DNA of 64,000 nucleotides from Mucilaginibacter sp. UR6-11. GTDB lineage: Bacteria > Bacteroidota > Bacteroidia > Sphingobacteriales > Sphingobacteriaceae. The notes below the pieces were generated by a model. That model searched no databases, had not been told where the DNA came from, and saw nothing but the letters and a program-made list of their open reading frames with translations. Position 1 is the first letter of the stretch. Each line of letters starts with the position of its first letter. The stretch is from positions 1 through 64,000 of the forward strand of contig NZ_JAJIWO010000009.1 of NCBI RefSeq assembly GCF_020880695.1, in the 5' to 3' direction. This document shows positions 43,651 to 51,965 of this stretch, in pieces. The translations under genes and the position numbers were made by a program.

Positions 43651-44121
43651 TTACTTAAATGATATTAAAACCTTTGTTTCTGTTATTTGCTCTATCGGGA
43701 TAACGCTTTCAATAACGGCAGCCTTTTTCCCTTTTTCTTTTATTTTTTCTTCAATCATTACGGCGTCCTCTGTAATTGCATTCAGTTTCCCTTCTCTTTT
43801 GGTGCCATCGGCCATTTTAATAGCCAGATCGCGCCCGATGTTTTTGGTGTACTGCCTGGTCATGGTCAGCGGGAAATCAATCCCCGGCGATGAAACCTCA
43901 AGGTTATAGGCTGTTTTTATCACATCCTCTTCTTCCAGTTTAAAACCTACATAACGGCTTATCTGTGCACACTCGGCAATTCCTATGCCGTTATCACCGT
44001 CAACCAGTATCATTAGTTTGCCGTTAGGAAGCAATTTAACGCTTACTAAAAACAGATCCGGACGCTCAATTTCAGCGATCTTCTCTTCAACTAATTCAAC
44101 AACCCTTTTTTCAATATTCAT
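43651..44121 (-). CDS. rimP: Ribosome maturation factor RimP
   Basis: Assists 30S subunit maturation. The 156-residue protein shows the RimP order: an N-terminal alpha/beta domain with LMILVDGDNGIGIAECAQISR and LEVSSPGIDFPLTM, then a C-terminal small beta-barrel domain (DLAIKMADGTKREGKLNAI). First gene of the operon. The 80-base leader upstream contains a strong hairpin at 44169-44191 and a -7 element at 44207-44214. Confidence 0.95.
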   Translation of the reverse strand: MNIEKRVVELVEEKIAEIERPDLFLVSVKLLPNGKLMILVDGDNGIGIAECAQISRYVGFKLEEEDVIKTAYNLEVSSPGIDFPLTMTRQYTKNIGRDLAIKMADGTKREGKLNAITEDAVMIEEKIKEKGKKAAVIESVIPIEQITETKVLISFK

Positions 44122-44168
44122 ATTCGCCCCTCTTTTTCCGCCAGTTGCGGAATGATTGGTAAACTAAA

Positions 44169-44191
44169 AGAGGGGGCAAATGGCCCCCTCT
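44169..44191 (-). terminator. Hairpin in the leader of rimP-nusA-infB (terminator or attenuator)
   Basis: On the minus strand a perfect 9-bp GC-rich stem (AGAGGGGGC with GCCCCCTCT around a 5-base loop) is followed by TTTTAGTTT. It lies between the promoter element at 44207-44214 and the rimP start. It can therefore stop transcripts coming from the upstream lipoprotein gene, or attenuate the operon itself. Confidence 0.65.
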
Positions 44192-44206
44192 GTATTAATT
44201 TGGATG

Positions 44207-44214
44207 CAAATATA
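44207..44214 (-). promoter_or_regulatory. -7 promoter element of the rimP-nusA-infB operon
   Basis: On the minus strand this reads TATATTTG, a match to TAnnTTTG. It would give a leader of about 80 bases containing the 44169-44191 hairpin. Confidence 0.45.
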
Positions 44215-44240
44215 GTAAATAATTCTTGATTTTACAACAG

Positions 44241-44657
44241 TTACGGCTTAAAAATCAAATCAATATAATGCAATTGTCCTTTGGTGGTTTTGCCGCTGAT
44301 ATAGTCCCAGATACTTTTATTGCCGGCGTAGTTATAATAGCGCAAAAAATAGGTCTGCGGTTTGGCAAAAGAGGTATCGGGCGTAAATACTACCGCGCTG
44401 TCTTTAAGCTGATATTTGCCGGGTTGTATAGGTTGATAATCTTTCATATCCGTATCTGCCGGCAGGCGATAAATAGCGAACAGGCTTTGCCAGTTTTTGA
44501 CGGTATCGCGGTTAATGTCGTTTAAGATTACCGGGTTGATGCCTGTTATTTTTAGGGAATGATTGCTATCGGTAAGGCTGATATGCACGGGTGTTGCGGG
44601 GTCCTTATGACCGCATCCGAATAAAAATATAAATAAAAGCAGCGCTCCTTTTTTCAT
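44241..44657 (-). CDS. Putative lipoprotein of unknown function
   Basis: A 138-residue protein with a short lipoprotein signal and lipobox LFGC (Cys15). The mature part contains an Ig-like strand pattern with ISLTDSNHSLKITGINPVILNDINRDTVKNW and a final FLRYYNY...LHYIDLIFK section. No known motif was found. It lies 120 bases upstream of rimP on the same strand and downstream of the GTGATCC repeat region. Homology is not established; the lipobox and absence of stops make it a likely real gene. Confidence 0.7.
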   Translation of the reverse strand: MKKGALLLFIFLFGCGHKDPATPVHISLTDSNHSLKITGINPVILNDINRDTVKNWQSLFAIYRLPADTDMKDYQPIQPGKYQLKDSAVVFTPDTSFAKPQTYFLRYYNYAGNKSIWDYISGKTTKGQLHYIDLIFKP

Positions 44658-44718
44658 TGTTCACATCAGGTTTAAAAGCCGGCGGCTCTTGATTTTGCAA
44701 CCATTTTTTTGAAATCAG

Positions 44719-44932
44719 GTGATCCACTTTTAGTGATCCACCGCCGAAAAATCGGCAAAAAATAGTTGTTTTTCAGTTGGTTGATTATCAATGTCTTAAT
44801 TTAAAAACATACTTAAAGATCTTGACGAATAAGGGTGATCCAAAGTGATCCGCTCAAAAAGTTAAAATCCTAATTTACAAATACTTAGATAAAAATGGTG
44901 ATCCGGGTGATCCACTTTTTTAAATGGATCAC
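44719..44932. repeat. Set of GTGATCC repeats between two minus-strand genes
   Basis: GTGATCC occurs in three close pairs: 44719/44733, 44835/44845 and 44898/44907, with starts 14, 10 and 9 bases apart. An inverted copy TGGATCAC (44925-44932) overlaps the stop codon of the S9 peptidase gene and pairs with the last direct copy over a 10-base loop. The 44658-44928 gap holds no gene. The copies could be protein-binding sites or a decayed repeat. Confidence 0.5.
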
Positions 44933-47349
44933 TTCGCCTTTAAATTCTGCTCAAACAGCTTATAAATTCGTTTATACTCATCCGTCCAGCTGCTGGGCTG
45001 TACAAAGCCGTGATCCTCTACCGGGTATGATGCCAGTTCCCAGTTTTCTTTATGTAATTCTATCAGGCGCTGGGTTAAACGGATGATATCCTGGTAATTA
45101 ACATTCTGATCGATCATGCCGTGCAGCATCAGCAGGTTGCCTTTCAAACCGTCAGCAAAATAGATAGGCGAGCTGGCGCGATAGGCTTTTTCATCGGTAA
45201 ACGGCTCATTCAGGATATTGTCGGTATAGCCGTGGTTGTAATGCGCCCAGTCGGTAACCGAACGGATGGCGGCACCTGCCGCGAATACGTCAGGTTGGGT
45301 AAACATCGCCATCAGTGTCATAAACCCGCCGTATGATCCGCCGTACATGCCCACATGTTTGGGGTTAACACCATATTTATCAACCAGCATTTTAACACCG
45401 TCAACCTGGTCGGTCAGGTCCTTACCGCCCATATGGCGGTAGATAGCCGTGCGCCAGTCGCGCCCGTAACCGGCACTGCCCGAGTAGTCGATATCCAACA
45501 CGGTATATCCGTTATCCGCCAGCATGTTGTTAAACATATACTCGCGGAAGTAGTGGTCGCTCCACCCGTAAGTGACGTTTTGCAGATAGCCTGCGCCATG
45601 CACAAAAACTACCGCCGGCTTAGCCGGATCTGGCCTGGCAGGTACGTATAAATGGGCATAGACATCGCTGCCATAGCGGTTTTTAAAGGTGATAAGCTGC
45701 GGATCGCGCCATGGGTACGACTTAAATTCGTCAGTAGCCGAGCTGGTTACCTGTACGGCCGCCGCGCCCGGCTTGTTCGGCTGGATATACAGCTCGCCGG
45801 GTTTGTTTGCGTATGAATAGCTGATCGCCAGCCATTTTTCATCAGGTGATAGGTAAACCGTGTTGCTGCCCTTCATGCCTGTTAACTTAACCGGCGTGCC
45901 GCCGCTAACCGGGATCCGGTAGAAATGGGTAACGCCCGGGTGTTCGATATTGGCTGTAAAGTAAAAGGTCTTTTTATCAGCTGATAGTTGCAGGGTTTGC
46001 ACTTCCCAGTTGCCGCTGGTTAATTGCTTTTTGGTGCCGTTTGCCACATCGGCCAGGTAGATATGGGCATAGCCGCTATTCTCAGTTTCATAATAAAAAT
46101 GCGTATTGTCTGCCCATCCCAAATTGGAACTGCCGAGGCCGCCCACCCAGGCATCGTTATGCTCGCGGTCAACGGGGGATAAGCTGCCGGTTGCCGGGTC
46201 AAGCTTCATGATCCAGCGATCCTTGTTATCCTGTGCATTAATGACCACAACGGCATATTTACCGTCACCGCTCCAATACGGGCCACGGACGAACACCTTT
46301 CTGTCTTCGTTGCGTTTGGTGCGTTGTTCAAGCTCTTTAGGATAATCCTTAAAATAAGCGGGGATGTCCTTTATACCGGGAACCCCCGCGGTTGCTATCT
46401 TATAAACCGTATCGCGCTGCCTATCAAAAATAAACGATTCATAAGTTGGCTGGCTAGCACCCACTTTGGTGCGGTTTGGGATATCTTCAGTAAACCCGGA
46501 CGCGGTAACGTAATTAGGTACATTAACCCTTTTTGCATCAGCAGGCGTCTTTGCCAAGGTATAGGTTATATAGCGGCCATCGGGGCTAAGCGCCGCGCCA
46601 AATATTGCCTGGTCACCTACGGCAATCTCTTTCAGTTTTTTCTGCTCAAACGCTATTGCTTCAACCGAATCAAGCTTGCGATCTTTATCTTTTACTTTAA
46701 TGATATCAAACAGCTCAAGCTGCTCGGCTTTTAACCAGCGCTCCTGTTCGTTGCCGCTGGCCTGGGCGCGGTTAGCATTGGCGGCAGCTATACCGCCCCC
46801 ACGCCTGCCACCAACCGGAACCGCCGCAATTTGCGGAGCAGGCGCTGCGGCATGGGTGAAATTGGTGAGTTGTATCAGCTCGCCGCCGTGTAGTTTAAGC
46901 GCGTATAAGTTGTCACCCCGCGTAAATACAACCTTGCTTTCATCGCCATTAAAGATCGGGTTACTTTCGCGTTCGGTAGTGTTGGTTAGCTGTTGTATCC
47001 CGCCTGTTTTAAGATCAAACAGAAACAGGTCGCCATTTTTTTCATAGAGTTTTAAAGTGTGCTTTTGGTTCCAGTCGCCGTCAGTCGTAAACGCGCGTTG
47101 GTCTGCCGGACTTACTTTGACAGGCTTTGTATTTGTTGGAGCGATGGCAAATAGCTCATCGCGGTCTGTATGATCGGGGTTCCAGTTAAAGTAAACTTTC
47201 CTGCTGTCGTCGCTCCAGTGGATATTTGACGGAGCTACGCCGATCCATTTCGGATCGCGCATTATTTTTTCAACGGATAAAGTTTCCAGTTTTTGAGCAA
47301 ATGCAGCAAAGCAAAAAAGGATCAGTAAAAGGGTAAAGCGTATTTTCAT
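44929..47349 (-). CDS. Exported S9-family serine peptidase (dipeptidyl-peptidase IV-like)
   Basis: An 806-residue prolyl-oligopeptidase-type enzyme. I start at the ATG at 47349, which opens a signal peptide ending AAFAQ; a start 8 codons upstream would weaken the signal. The N-terminal half is a beta-propeller of WD-like blades (about 35-540; SPDGRYITYTLA, SPDEKWLAIS). The C-terminal alpha/beta hydrolase has DYSGSAGYGRDWR, the nucleophile Ser in GMYGGSYGGFM, Asp in MIDQNVNY and His in VEDHGF. It would cleave proline-containing or small peptides in the periplasm. An Ala/Arg/Gly-rich insert (PVGGRRGGG, near residue 190) is unusual. Confidence 0.93.
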   Translation of the reverse strand: MKIRFTLLLILFCFAAFAQKLETLSVEKIMRDPKWIGVAPSNIHWSDDSRKVYFNWNPDHTDRDELFAIAPTNTKPVKVSPADQRAFTTDGDWNQKHTLKLYEKNGDLFLFDLKTGGIQQLTNTTERESNPIFNGDESKVVFTRGDNLYALKLHGGELIQLTNFTHAAAPAPQIAAVPVGGRRGGGIAAANANRAQASGNEQERWLKAEQLELFDIIKVKDKDRKLDSVEAIAFEQKKLKEIAVGDQAIFGAALSPDGRYITYTLAKTPADAKRVNVPNYVTASGFTEDIPNRTKVGASQPTYESFIFDRQRDTVYKIATAGVPGIKDIPAYFKDYPKELEQRTKRNEDRKVFVRGPYWSGDGKYAVVVINAQDNKDRWIMKLDPATGSLSPVDREHNDAWVGGLGSSNLGWADNTHFYYETENSGYAHIYLADVANGTKKQLTSGNWEVQTLQLSADKKTFYFTANIEHPGVTHFYRIPVSGGTPVKLTGMKGSNTVYLSPDEKWLAISYSYANKPGELYIQPNKPGAAAVQVTSSATDEFKSYPWRDPQLITFKNRYGSDVYAHLYVPARPDPAKPAVVFVHGAGYLQNVTYGWSDHYFREYMFNNMLADNGYTVLDIDYSGSAGYGRDWRTAIYRHMGGKDLTDQVDGVKMLVDKYGVNPKHVGMYGGSYGGFMTLMAMFTQPDVFAAGAAIRSVTDWAHYNHGYTDNILNEPFTDEKAYRASSPIYFADGLKGNLLMLHGMIDQNVNYQDIIRLTQRLIELHKENWELASYPVEDHGFVQPSSWTDEYKRIYKLFEQNLKAK

Positions 47350-47438
47350 TATGCAGTTAATAGTTAAACGCAATTTAACAGTTTAGCTATAAAAAAAGTA
47401 TTATAAAACAAAAGGTATTAAGTTTAAATTTATACCCT

Positions 47439-48944
47439 ATGCTGCCACTCCTGACCGCCCAACAGATCCGCGAAGCGGATGCCTATACTATCGCTACCGA
47501 GCCCGTTAGTTCTGTGGACCTAATTGAGCGTGCCTCGCGCGCTTTTGTAGGCTGGTTCATTAATCATTTTCCTGATAGGACTGCAACCATAGCTGTTTAT
47601 TGCGGTACAGGCAATAATGGCGGCGACGGGCTGGCAATTGCCCGCATGCTTTATGATCATAAGTATTTTAATATTGGTATTAAGGTGGCGCGGTTCTCTG
47701 ACAGGTCTACCGATGATTTTACCGTTAATCTTAACCGGATTAACCAGATGGGGTTGGAAGTGCTTGAACTTAAACCGGGCGCGGTGTTTCCGGCAGAAAA
47801 CTCCAAAATTATTATTGATGCTTTACTGGGCACCGGCCTTAACAAACCGCTTGCCGGCGATTATAAAAACCTGGCCGGTTATATTAATAGCTTAAATAAA
47901 ACGGTAGTGGCGGTTGACGTACCCACCGGTTTGTTTACCGATGGTGAAATAGGCGCCGATGATACCGTTATAAAAGCCGACTTGGCTATCACCTTTCAAC
48001 AGCCCCGGATCAATTTTTTATTGCCCGAATCCGGGCCGCATATTAACTGCTGGGAGGTGGTAAATATTGGCATTGACGAAGGGTTTATCAGTTCGCTGAA
48101 ATCGCCCTACCAGTTTATTGAAGAAAAGGATATCAAAAAGTTGCTTAAGCCCCGCCGTCATTATAGCAATAAGGGCACCTACGGGCATGCTTTAATCGTA
48201 GCCGGACAGGCCCAGGCAATGGGCGCCGCTTTGCTAAGTTCGGCTAGTTGCGCCTATGCGGGCGCCGGATTAACAACCGCATGTATACCCGAAAGCGGGC
48301 TGACCGCATTAAATACTTACCAGCCTGAAGTAATGGCGATTGTAAGGCACGGTGATGAACTGCCAGAGATAAAATGGGCGCAGTTTACCACAATTGGCAT
48401 TGGCCCGGGGCTGGGTAAAGACAGCCGGGCCTTAACGTTATTAATTGATATATTGGATAACTATAAAGCCCCGATCGTGATGGATGCCGATGCGCTGAAC
48501 CTTTTGGCAGGAAATCCTGAGCTTTGGAACAAAGTGCCGGCCGGAAGTATATTAACCCCACACATGAAAGAATTTGACCGCCTTTTTGGTGAACATGCTA
48601 ATTGGTGGCAACGGCTGCAAAGCAGTATAAAAATGGCGAAGAAACATAATATCTATATCATTTTAAAAAATGATTATACGCTTGTTGCTTCGCCCGACGG
48701 GACCGTCTGTTTTAATTCAACAAGCAACCCGGCAATGGCGACAGGAGGCATGGGTGATGTGCTTACCGGTATAATAACCTCGTTGGTCGCCCAAGGGTAC
48801 ACTCCCGGTGAAGCCTGTATTATAGGCGTGTATATTCACGGGAAGGCGGGCGATGATCTGGCTTTGCCCAACAGGCTAAATGTGGTGCTACCAGGCCGGC
48901 TCGCAGCGCAGTTGCCGGTTACGATGGCCAAATTAATGGCATAA
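47439..48944 (+). CDS. nnrDE: Bifunctional NAD(P)H-hydrate repair enzyme (epimerase/dehydratase)
   Basis: Repairs damaged NAD(P)H. The 501-residue protein joins an N-terminal epimerase domain (about 1-215; GTGNNGGDGLAIAR 56-69, VAVDVPTGLFTDG) and a C-terminal ADP-dependent dehydratase domain (about 230-500; GIGPGLGKDSRAL, DADALNLLAG, LTPHMKEFDRL, ATGGMGDVLTG). Both sets of motifs are complete, so both activities are likely. The start is at the ATG at 47439, 90 bases from the divergent peptidase start. A TAAATTTA element sits just upstream as a possible promoter. Confidence 0.95.
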   Translation: MLPLLTAQQIREADAYTIATEPVSSVDLIERASRAFVGWFINHFPDRTATIAVYCGTGNNGGDGLAIARMLYDHKYFNIGIKVARFSDRSTDDFTVNLNRINQMGLEVLELKPGAVFPAENSKIIIDALLGTGLNKPLAGDYKNLAGYINSLNKTVVAVDVPTGLFTDGEIGADDTVIKADLAITFQQPRINFLLPESGPHINCWEVVNIGIDEGFISSLKSPYQFIEEKDIKKLLKPRRHYSNKGTYGHALIVAGQAQAMGAALLSSASCAYAGAGLTTACIPESGLTALNTYQPEVMAIVRHGDELPEIKWAQFTTIGIGPGLGKDSRALTLLIDILDNYKAPIVMDADALNLLAGNPELWNKVPAGSILTPHMKEFDRLFGEHANWWQRLQSSIKMAKKHNIYIILKNDYTLVASPDGTVCFNSTSNPAMATGGMGDVLTGIITSLVAQGYTPGEACIIGVYIHGKAGDDLALPNRLNVVLPGRLAAQLPVTMAKLMA

Positions 48945-48994
48945 AAAAACGGCTGCAAGTATTATACATCCGTTTTCCTATTCTTATTAACTGA

Positions 48995-49053
48995 TCTTAT
49001 AAAGAACGAATACTCTGGGTTTCTCTATAAGACGTTAAAAAGGGGTATTCGTT
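48995..49053. other. Interleaved inverted repeats between converging genes
   Basis: TCTTATA (48995-49001) pairs with TATAAGA (49026-49032), and AACGAATAC (49005-49013) pairs with GTATTCGTT (49045-49053). The order A-B-A'-B' is that of a pseudoknot. It lies 50 bases after the nnrDE stop and 46 bases before the end of the converging anti-sigma factor gene. No T-run follows. Confidence 0.35.
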
Positions 49054-49098
49054 ACAATAAAAGAATGATTTTTATCAGCTGATTGTGGTATTTGCCTG

Positions 49099-49914
49099 TT
49101 AAAACTTCCCGATAAGCATCATTTCGCTCATGGTTGGATTAATGCTGCCGCCTCTAGGCTCGCGGGTTACCGCAAAAGCCTGGGCCAATGCTACCGGTTT
49201 CATTTCCTGCATGTTAGCAGTATCAGCCGGTAATTTGTCAAACACACCCAAATCAATGGGTTTACCGGCAACCAGCGCCCATAGCTGGTACTGGTGTGTT
49301 TTATCGTTCACCGGCATATCAAGCGTTTTCAAATCAAGGATCACTTTCTTTTTAGCAGGGCTCCAGGCCACCATAACACCTCCTGACGGAAGGTTGCTGG
49401 TACCTTTTAGCCGCAGGATTTTATAGGTTGTATCCCTGAACACACCTAGCTGCTGATCCATCAGATTAACTGTTTTACTGATGCGCTGGTTTTGAGAAGT
49501 AACAGCTACCAGTTGCTGGCTGGTATTTTGTAATTTGTTATATACATTAAACAGGGCAAACAAACTGCCTATCAATAAGGTAATGCTTGCTGCAAATGCA
49601 TATTTATAAAAGTTATTGGTAACCGGCTCGGTTAGGGAAACAACGCTGGCCTCATCTTTTTTATTGAAAGTAGCATCGTCAGCCAGGTTGGTTACCAGGC
49701 TGTTTAAGATTTTATTGCGCTGATTTGCTGAAGGTTGAACGGCATTTGCCAGGGCGTATGATTCAAGCGCCTTTTCCATCTCCATTAATTCTGCCTTTAC
49801 CGCCGGGTGTTTTTGAACCATGGCTTCAACCTGCTGCTTTTCTGCAGGTGAAACATCACCCAGAATGTATAATTCTAAGATGCCTGATTCAATAAATGTT
49901 CTTACGTCTTCCAC
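49099..49914 (-). CDS. Anti-sigma factor, RskA type
   Basis: A 271-residue membrane protein that probably holds the neighbouring sigma factor inactive. The N-terminal cytoplasmic sigma-binding helices (about 1-80) lack the usual zinc-binding HxxxCxxC. One transmembrane helix follows at about 98-118 (YAFAASITLLIGSLFALF). The periplasmic C-terminal domain (about 160-271) has the RskA pattern: GGVMVAWSPAKKKVILDLKTL and HQYQLWALVAGKPIDLGVF. It starts eight bases after the sigma factor's stop, so the pair is co-translated. The signal that releases the sigma factor is unknown. Confidence 0.9.
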   Translation of the reverse strand: MEDVRTFIESGILELYILGDVSPAEKQQVEAMVQKHPAVKAELMEMEKALESYALANAVQPSANQRNKILNSLVTNLADDATFNKKDEASVVSLTEPVTNNFYKYAFAASITLLIGSLFALFNVYNKLQNTSQQLVAVTSQNQRISKTVNLMDQQLGVFRDTTYKILRLKGTSNLPSGGVMVAWSPAKKKVILDLKTLDMPVNDKTHQYQLWALVAGKPIDLGVFDKLPADTANMQEMKPVALAQAFAVTREPRGGSINPTMSEMMLIGKF

Positions 49915-49922
49915 TTCGGCTT

Positions 49923-50468
49923 TTAATTAAAATATTTCCTGAGTTCAATTATTGCCATTCGTAACCGGGTTTTAATGGTTCCAAGCGGAATACCTAATTC
50001 GTCAGCTGCTTCTACATGGGTATAACCTTTAAAATAAACCAAATCAAGGATAGACTTTTGTTCGGGTTTTAGCGTCTGAACCAGCTCTTTTATACCCATC
50101 AGCTCAGGCTTGTAAACTGTATTTCTTTGTTCGTCTATGGAAGTTACGTTATTTTCTAACTCTTGGTTTTTGCTGTGATTTTTAAAATCCTTTGACCTTA
50201 ATTTATCGATTGAAAGGTTGCGGGCAATGTTTACCATCCAGGTAAACAGGCGTCCCTTTTCTTCACTATAGCTTGAAAAGGCGTGCCAGATTTTTACAAA
50301 AGTTTCCTGCAAAACATCCTCAGATGTGGCTTCGTCTATAACTATGCGAACAATAACACCATAAAGCGACGCCGAGTACATATCGTACAGCGCTTCAATG
50401 GCAATCTTCTCCCGGTTTCTCAGCGCAAGCACCAGCTCTTCTTCTGAAAGTTTAATTTTCTTGCTCAA
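49923..50468 (-). CDS. ECF-type RNA polymerase sigma factor
   Basis: A 181-residue group 4 sigma factor. Region 2 (about 25-100) includes the core-binding QETFVKIWHAF and the -10-recognition stretch FTWMVNIARNLSIDKLR; region 4 (about 125-180) has GYTHVEAADELGIPLGTIKTRLRMA, a complete helix-turn-helix. With the RskA-type anti-sigma factor directly downstream it resembles SigK/RskA pairs. It lies 24 bases after lipA on the same strand, so lipA and the pair may be one transcript. Its regulon cannot be inferred here. Confidence 0.93.
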   Translation of the reverse strand: MSKKIKLSEEELVLALRNREKIAIEALYDMYSASLYGVIVRIVIDEATSEDVLQETFVKIWHAFSSYSEEKGRLFTWMVNIARNLSIDKLRSKDFKNHSKNQELENNVTSIDEQRNTVYKPELMGIKELVQTLKPEQKSILDLVYFKGYTHVEAADELGIPLGTIKTRLRMAIIELRKYFN

Positions 50469-50492
50469 TGGGGTGAAGATATAAATGAATTG

Positions 50493-51371
50493 TTAGATTT
50501 CAAACAAGTGTTTTTCAGCATGATAAGACGACCGAACCAATGGACCGCTCTCTACATACCTAAAACCTTTATCTAATCCAATTTGTTTGTAAAAAGCAAA
50601 CTGATCCGGGTGTATCCAGTCAATTACCGGGTGATGACTGCGTGTTGGCTGTAAATATTGACCAAGCGTTAATATGTGTACACCGGCCGCCAGCAAATCA
50701 TCCATTGCTTCTAAAACATCTTCTTCTTTCTCGCCCAGGCCCAGCATTATGCCTGATTTTGTGCGTAATCCTGCTGCCGATATCTGGCTTAATGCCTCCA
50801 GGCTCCGATCGTATTTTGCCTGTATCCGAACCTCTTTGGTAAGCCGCCTTACCGTCTCCAGGTTATGCGATACTACTTCAGGGCGAGTTTCAATAACGCG
50901 GGCCAGGTTGTCCCATTGTCCCCTAAAATCGGGCAACAGGGTTTCCAAAGTAGTTTCGGGGCTTTCCCTGCGGATAGCATTAATAGTTTCGGCCCAGATA
51001 ATAGAGCCGCCGTCCTTCAGGTCATCACGGTCAACCGATGTGATTACACAATGTTTTACCTGCATCAGTTTAACCGAATTAGCTACCCGGCCCGGCTCAT
51101 CCCTATCAACAGCTAATGGCCGGCCGGTTGCTACGGCGCAAAAAGAGCACGAACGGGTACAGATATTACCCAATATCATAAAAGTAGCGGTACCGGCTCC
51201 CCAGCACTCGCCCATGTTGGGGCAATTACCGCTTTCGCAAATGGTGTGCAGCTTGTGCGTGTCAACTAAACTACGTACCTGTGCGTATTCCTTCCCGACA
51301 GGAAGCTTTACTCTAAGCCAGTCGGGCTTGCGTTGTGGTTGGCTAACAGGGACTACCGGCAATTCAATCAT
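50493..51371 (-). CDS. lipA: Lipoyl synthase
   Basis: Radical-SAM enzyme inserting two sulphurs into octanoyl chains on lipoyl-dependent enzymes. The 292-residue protein has all cluster ligands: auxiliary cluster cysteines 45, 50 and 56 (CESGNCPNMGEC), radical-SAM cysteines 71, 75 and 78 (CTRSCSFC), and the C-terminal Ser of the RSSYHAE motif (Arg280-Tyr283). A TACTTTTG element (51376-51383) sits five bases upstream of the ATG. It leads a probable lipA-sigma-anti-sigma operon. Confidence 0.96.
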   Translation of the reverse strand: MIELPVVPVSQPQRKPDWLRVKLPVGKEYAQVRSLVDTHKLHTICESGNCPNMGECWGAGTATFMILGNICTRSCSFCAVATGRPLAVDRDEPGRVANSVKLMQVKHCVITSVDRDDLKDGGSIIWAETINAIRRESPETTLETLLPDFRGQWDNLARVIETRPEVVSHNLETVRRLTKEVRIQAKYDRSLEALSQISAAGLRTKSGIMLGLGEKEEDVLEAMDDLLAAGVHILTLGQYLQPTRSHHPVIDWIHPDQFAFYKQIGLDKGFRYVESGPLVRSSYHAEKHLFEI

Positions 51372-51375
51372 AAAG

Positions 51376-51404
51376 CAAAAGTAGTTAAAAAGCCGCTAAC
51401 CAAA
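51376..51404 (-). promoter_or_regulatory. Promoter of lipA
   Basis: On the minus strand TTTG (51404-51401), 17 bases, then TACTTTTG (51383-51376). The -7 element ends four bases before the ATG, which implies a leaderless or nearly leaderless message. Confidence 0.5.
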
Positions 51405-51461
51405 TAAAGCCCCGCCATAAATATTACAGTTGCTTGATGGTAGAGGCAATTAATAAAGTTT

Positions 51462-51469
51462 TAGCTTTG
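51462..51469 (+). promoter_or_regulatory. -7 promoter element of the osmC-like gene
   Basis: TAGCTTTG matches TAnnTTTG, 45 bases before the ATG. A TTG 25 bases upstream is too distant for a good -33 element. Confidence 0.4.
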
Positions 51470-51514
51470 TAAGTATAAATTGAAATCGAAAATCCGGCTT
51501 CCGAAATTAACACT

Positions 51515-51916
51515 ATGGCAACTATACACACCACTTACCTTGGCGGCTTACGTACCGAGGCAACTCACCTGCAATCGGGCACAAAAATAATTACTGATGC
51601 GCCTACGGATAACAAAGGTAAGGGCGAAGCTTTTTCGCCGACTGACCTGCTGGCCGAATCACTAGCCGGCTGTATGCTAACCACTATGGGCATAGCGGCC
51701 GATACGCATGGCATTGACATGGACGGTACCGAATGTGAAGTAACCAAAGTAATGGCTTCTAATCCGCGCCGCGTGGCCGAGGTTATTGCCATCCTTAAAT
51801 TCCCGAAAGATTATACCGATAAAGAAAAAACGATATTAGAACACGCTGCACGTTACTGCCCGGTAGCAGTAAGTCTGCATCCGGATGTCATTAAGACGAT
51901 AGATTTTGGGTGGTAA
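51515..51916 (+). CDS. OsmC-family peroxiredoxin-like protein
   Basis: A 133-residue OsmC/Ohr-fold protein. The two redox cysteines are Cys53 (SLAGCMLTT) and Cys115 (ARYCPVAVSL), and the fold's central helix (SPTDLLAESLAGC) is intact. Such proteins reduce organic hydroperoxides. The form lacking the Ohr signature is the YhfA/OsmC group, whose substrates are less well known. It lies opposite the YtxJ gene, a bacillithiol-dependent thiol protein, so a shared oxidative-stress role is possible. Confidence 0.92.
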   Translation: MATIHTTYLGGLRTEATHLQSGTKIITDAPTDNKGKGEAFSPTDLLAESLAGCMLTTMGIAADTHGIDMDGTECEVTKVMASNPRRVAEVIAILKFPKDYTDKEKTILEHAARYCPVAVSLHPDVIKTIDFGW

Positions 51917-51965
51917 TTCTTAAATTGGTTTGAGAATCAAAAGCCACTTTAACTTAAGCTAAGCT

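Noticed and set aside
44719..44932. CRISPR array from GTGATCC repeats
   Set aside because: The repeat is only seven to nine bases long, spacing is irregular, and no cas gene is in the window.
50674..51384. Long plus-strand open frame of 236 codons
   Set aside because: It lies antisense to lipA, which has all cluster cysteines; the plus-strand translation is low in family-like sequence and rich in Ser, Arg and Pro, as expected of a shadow.
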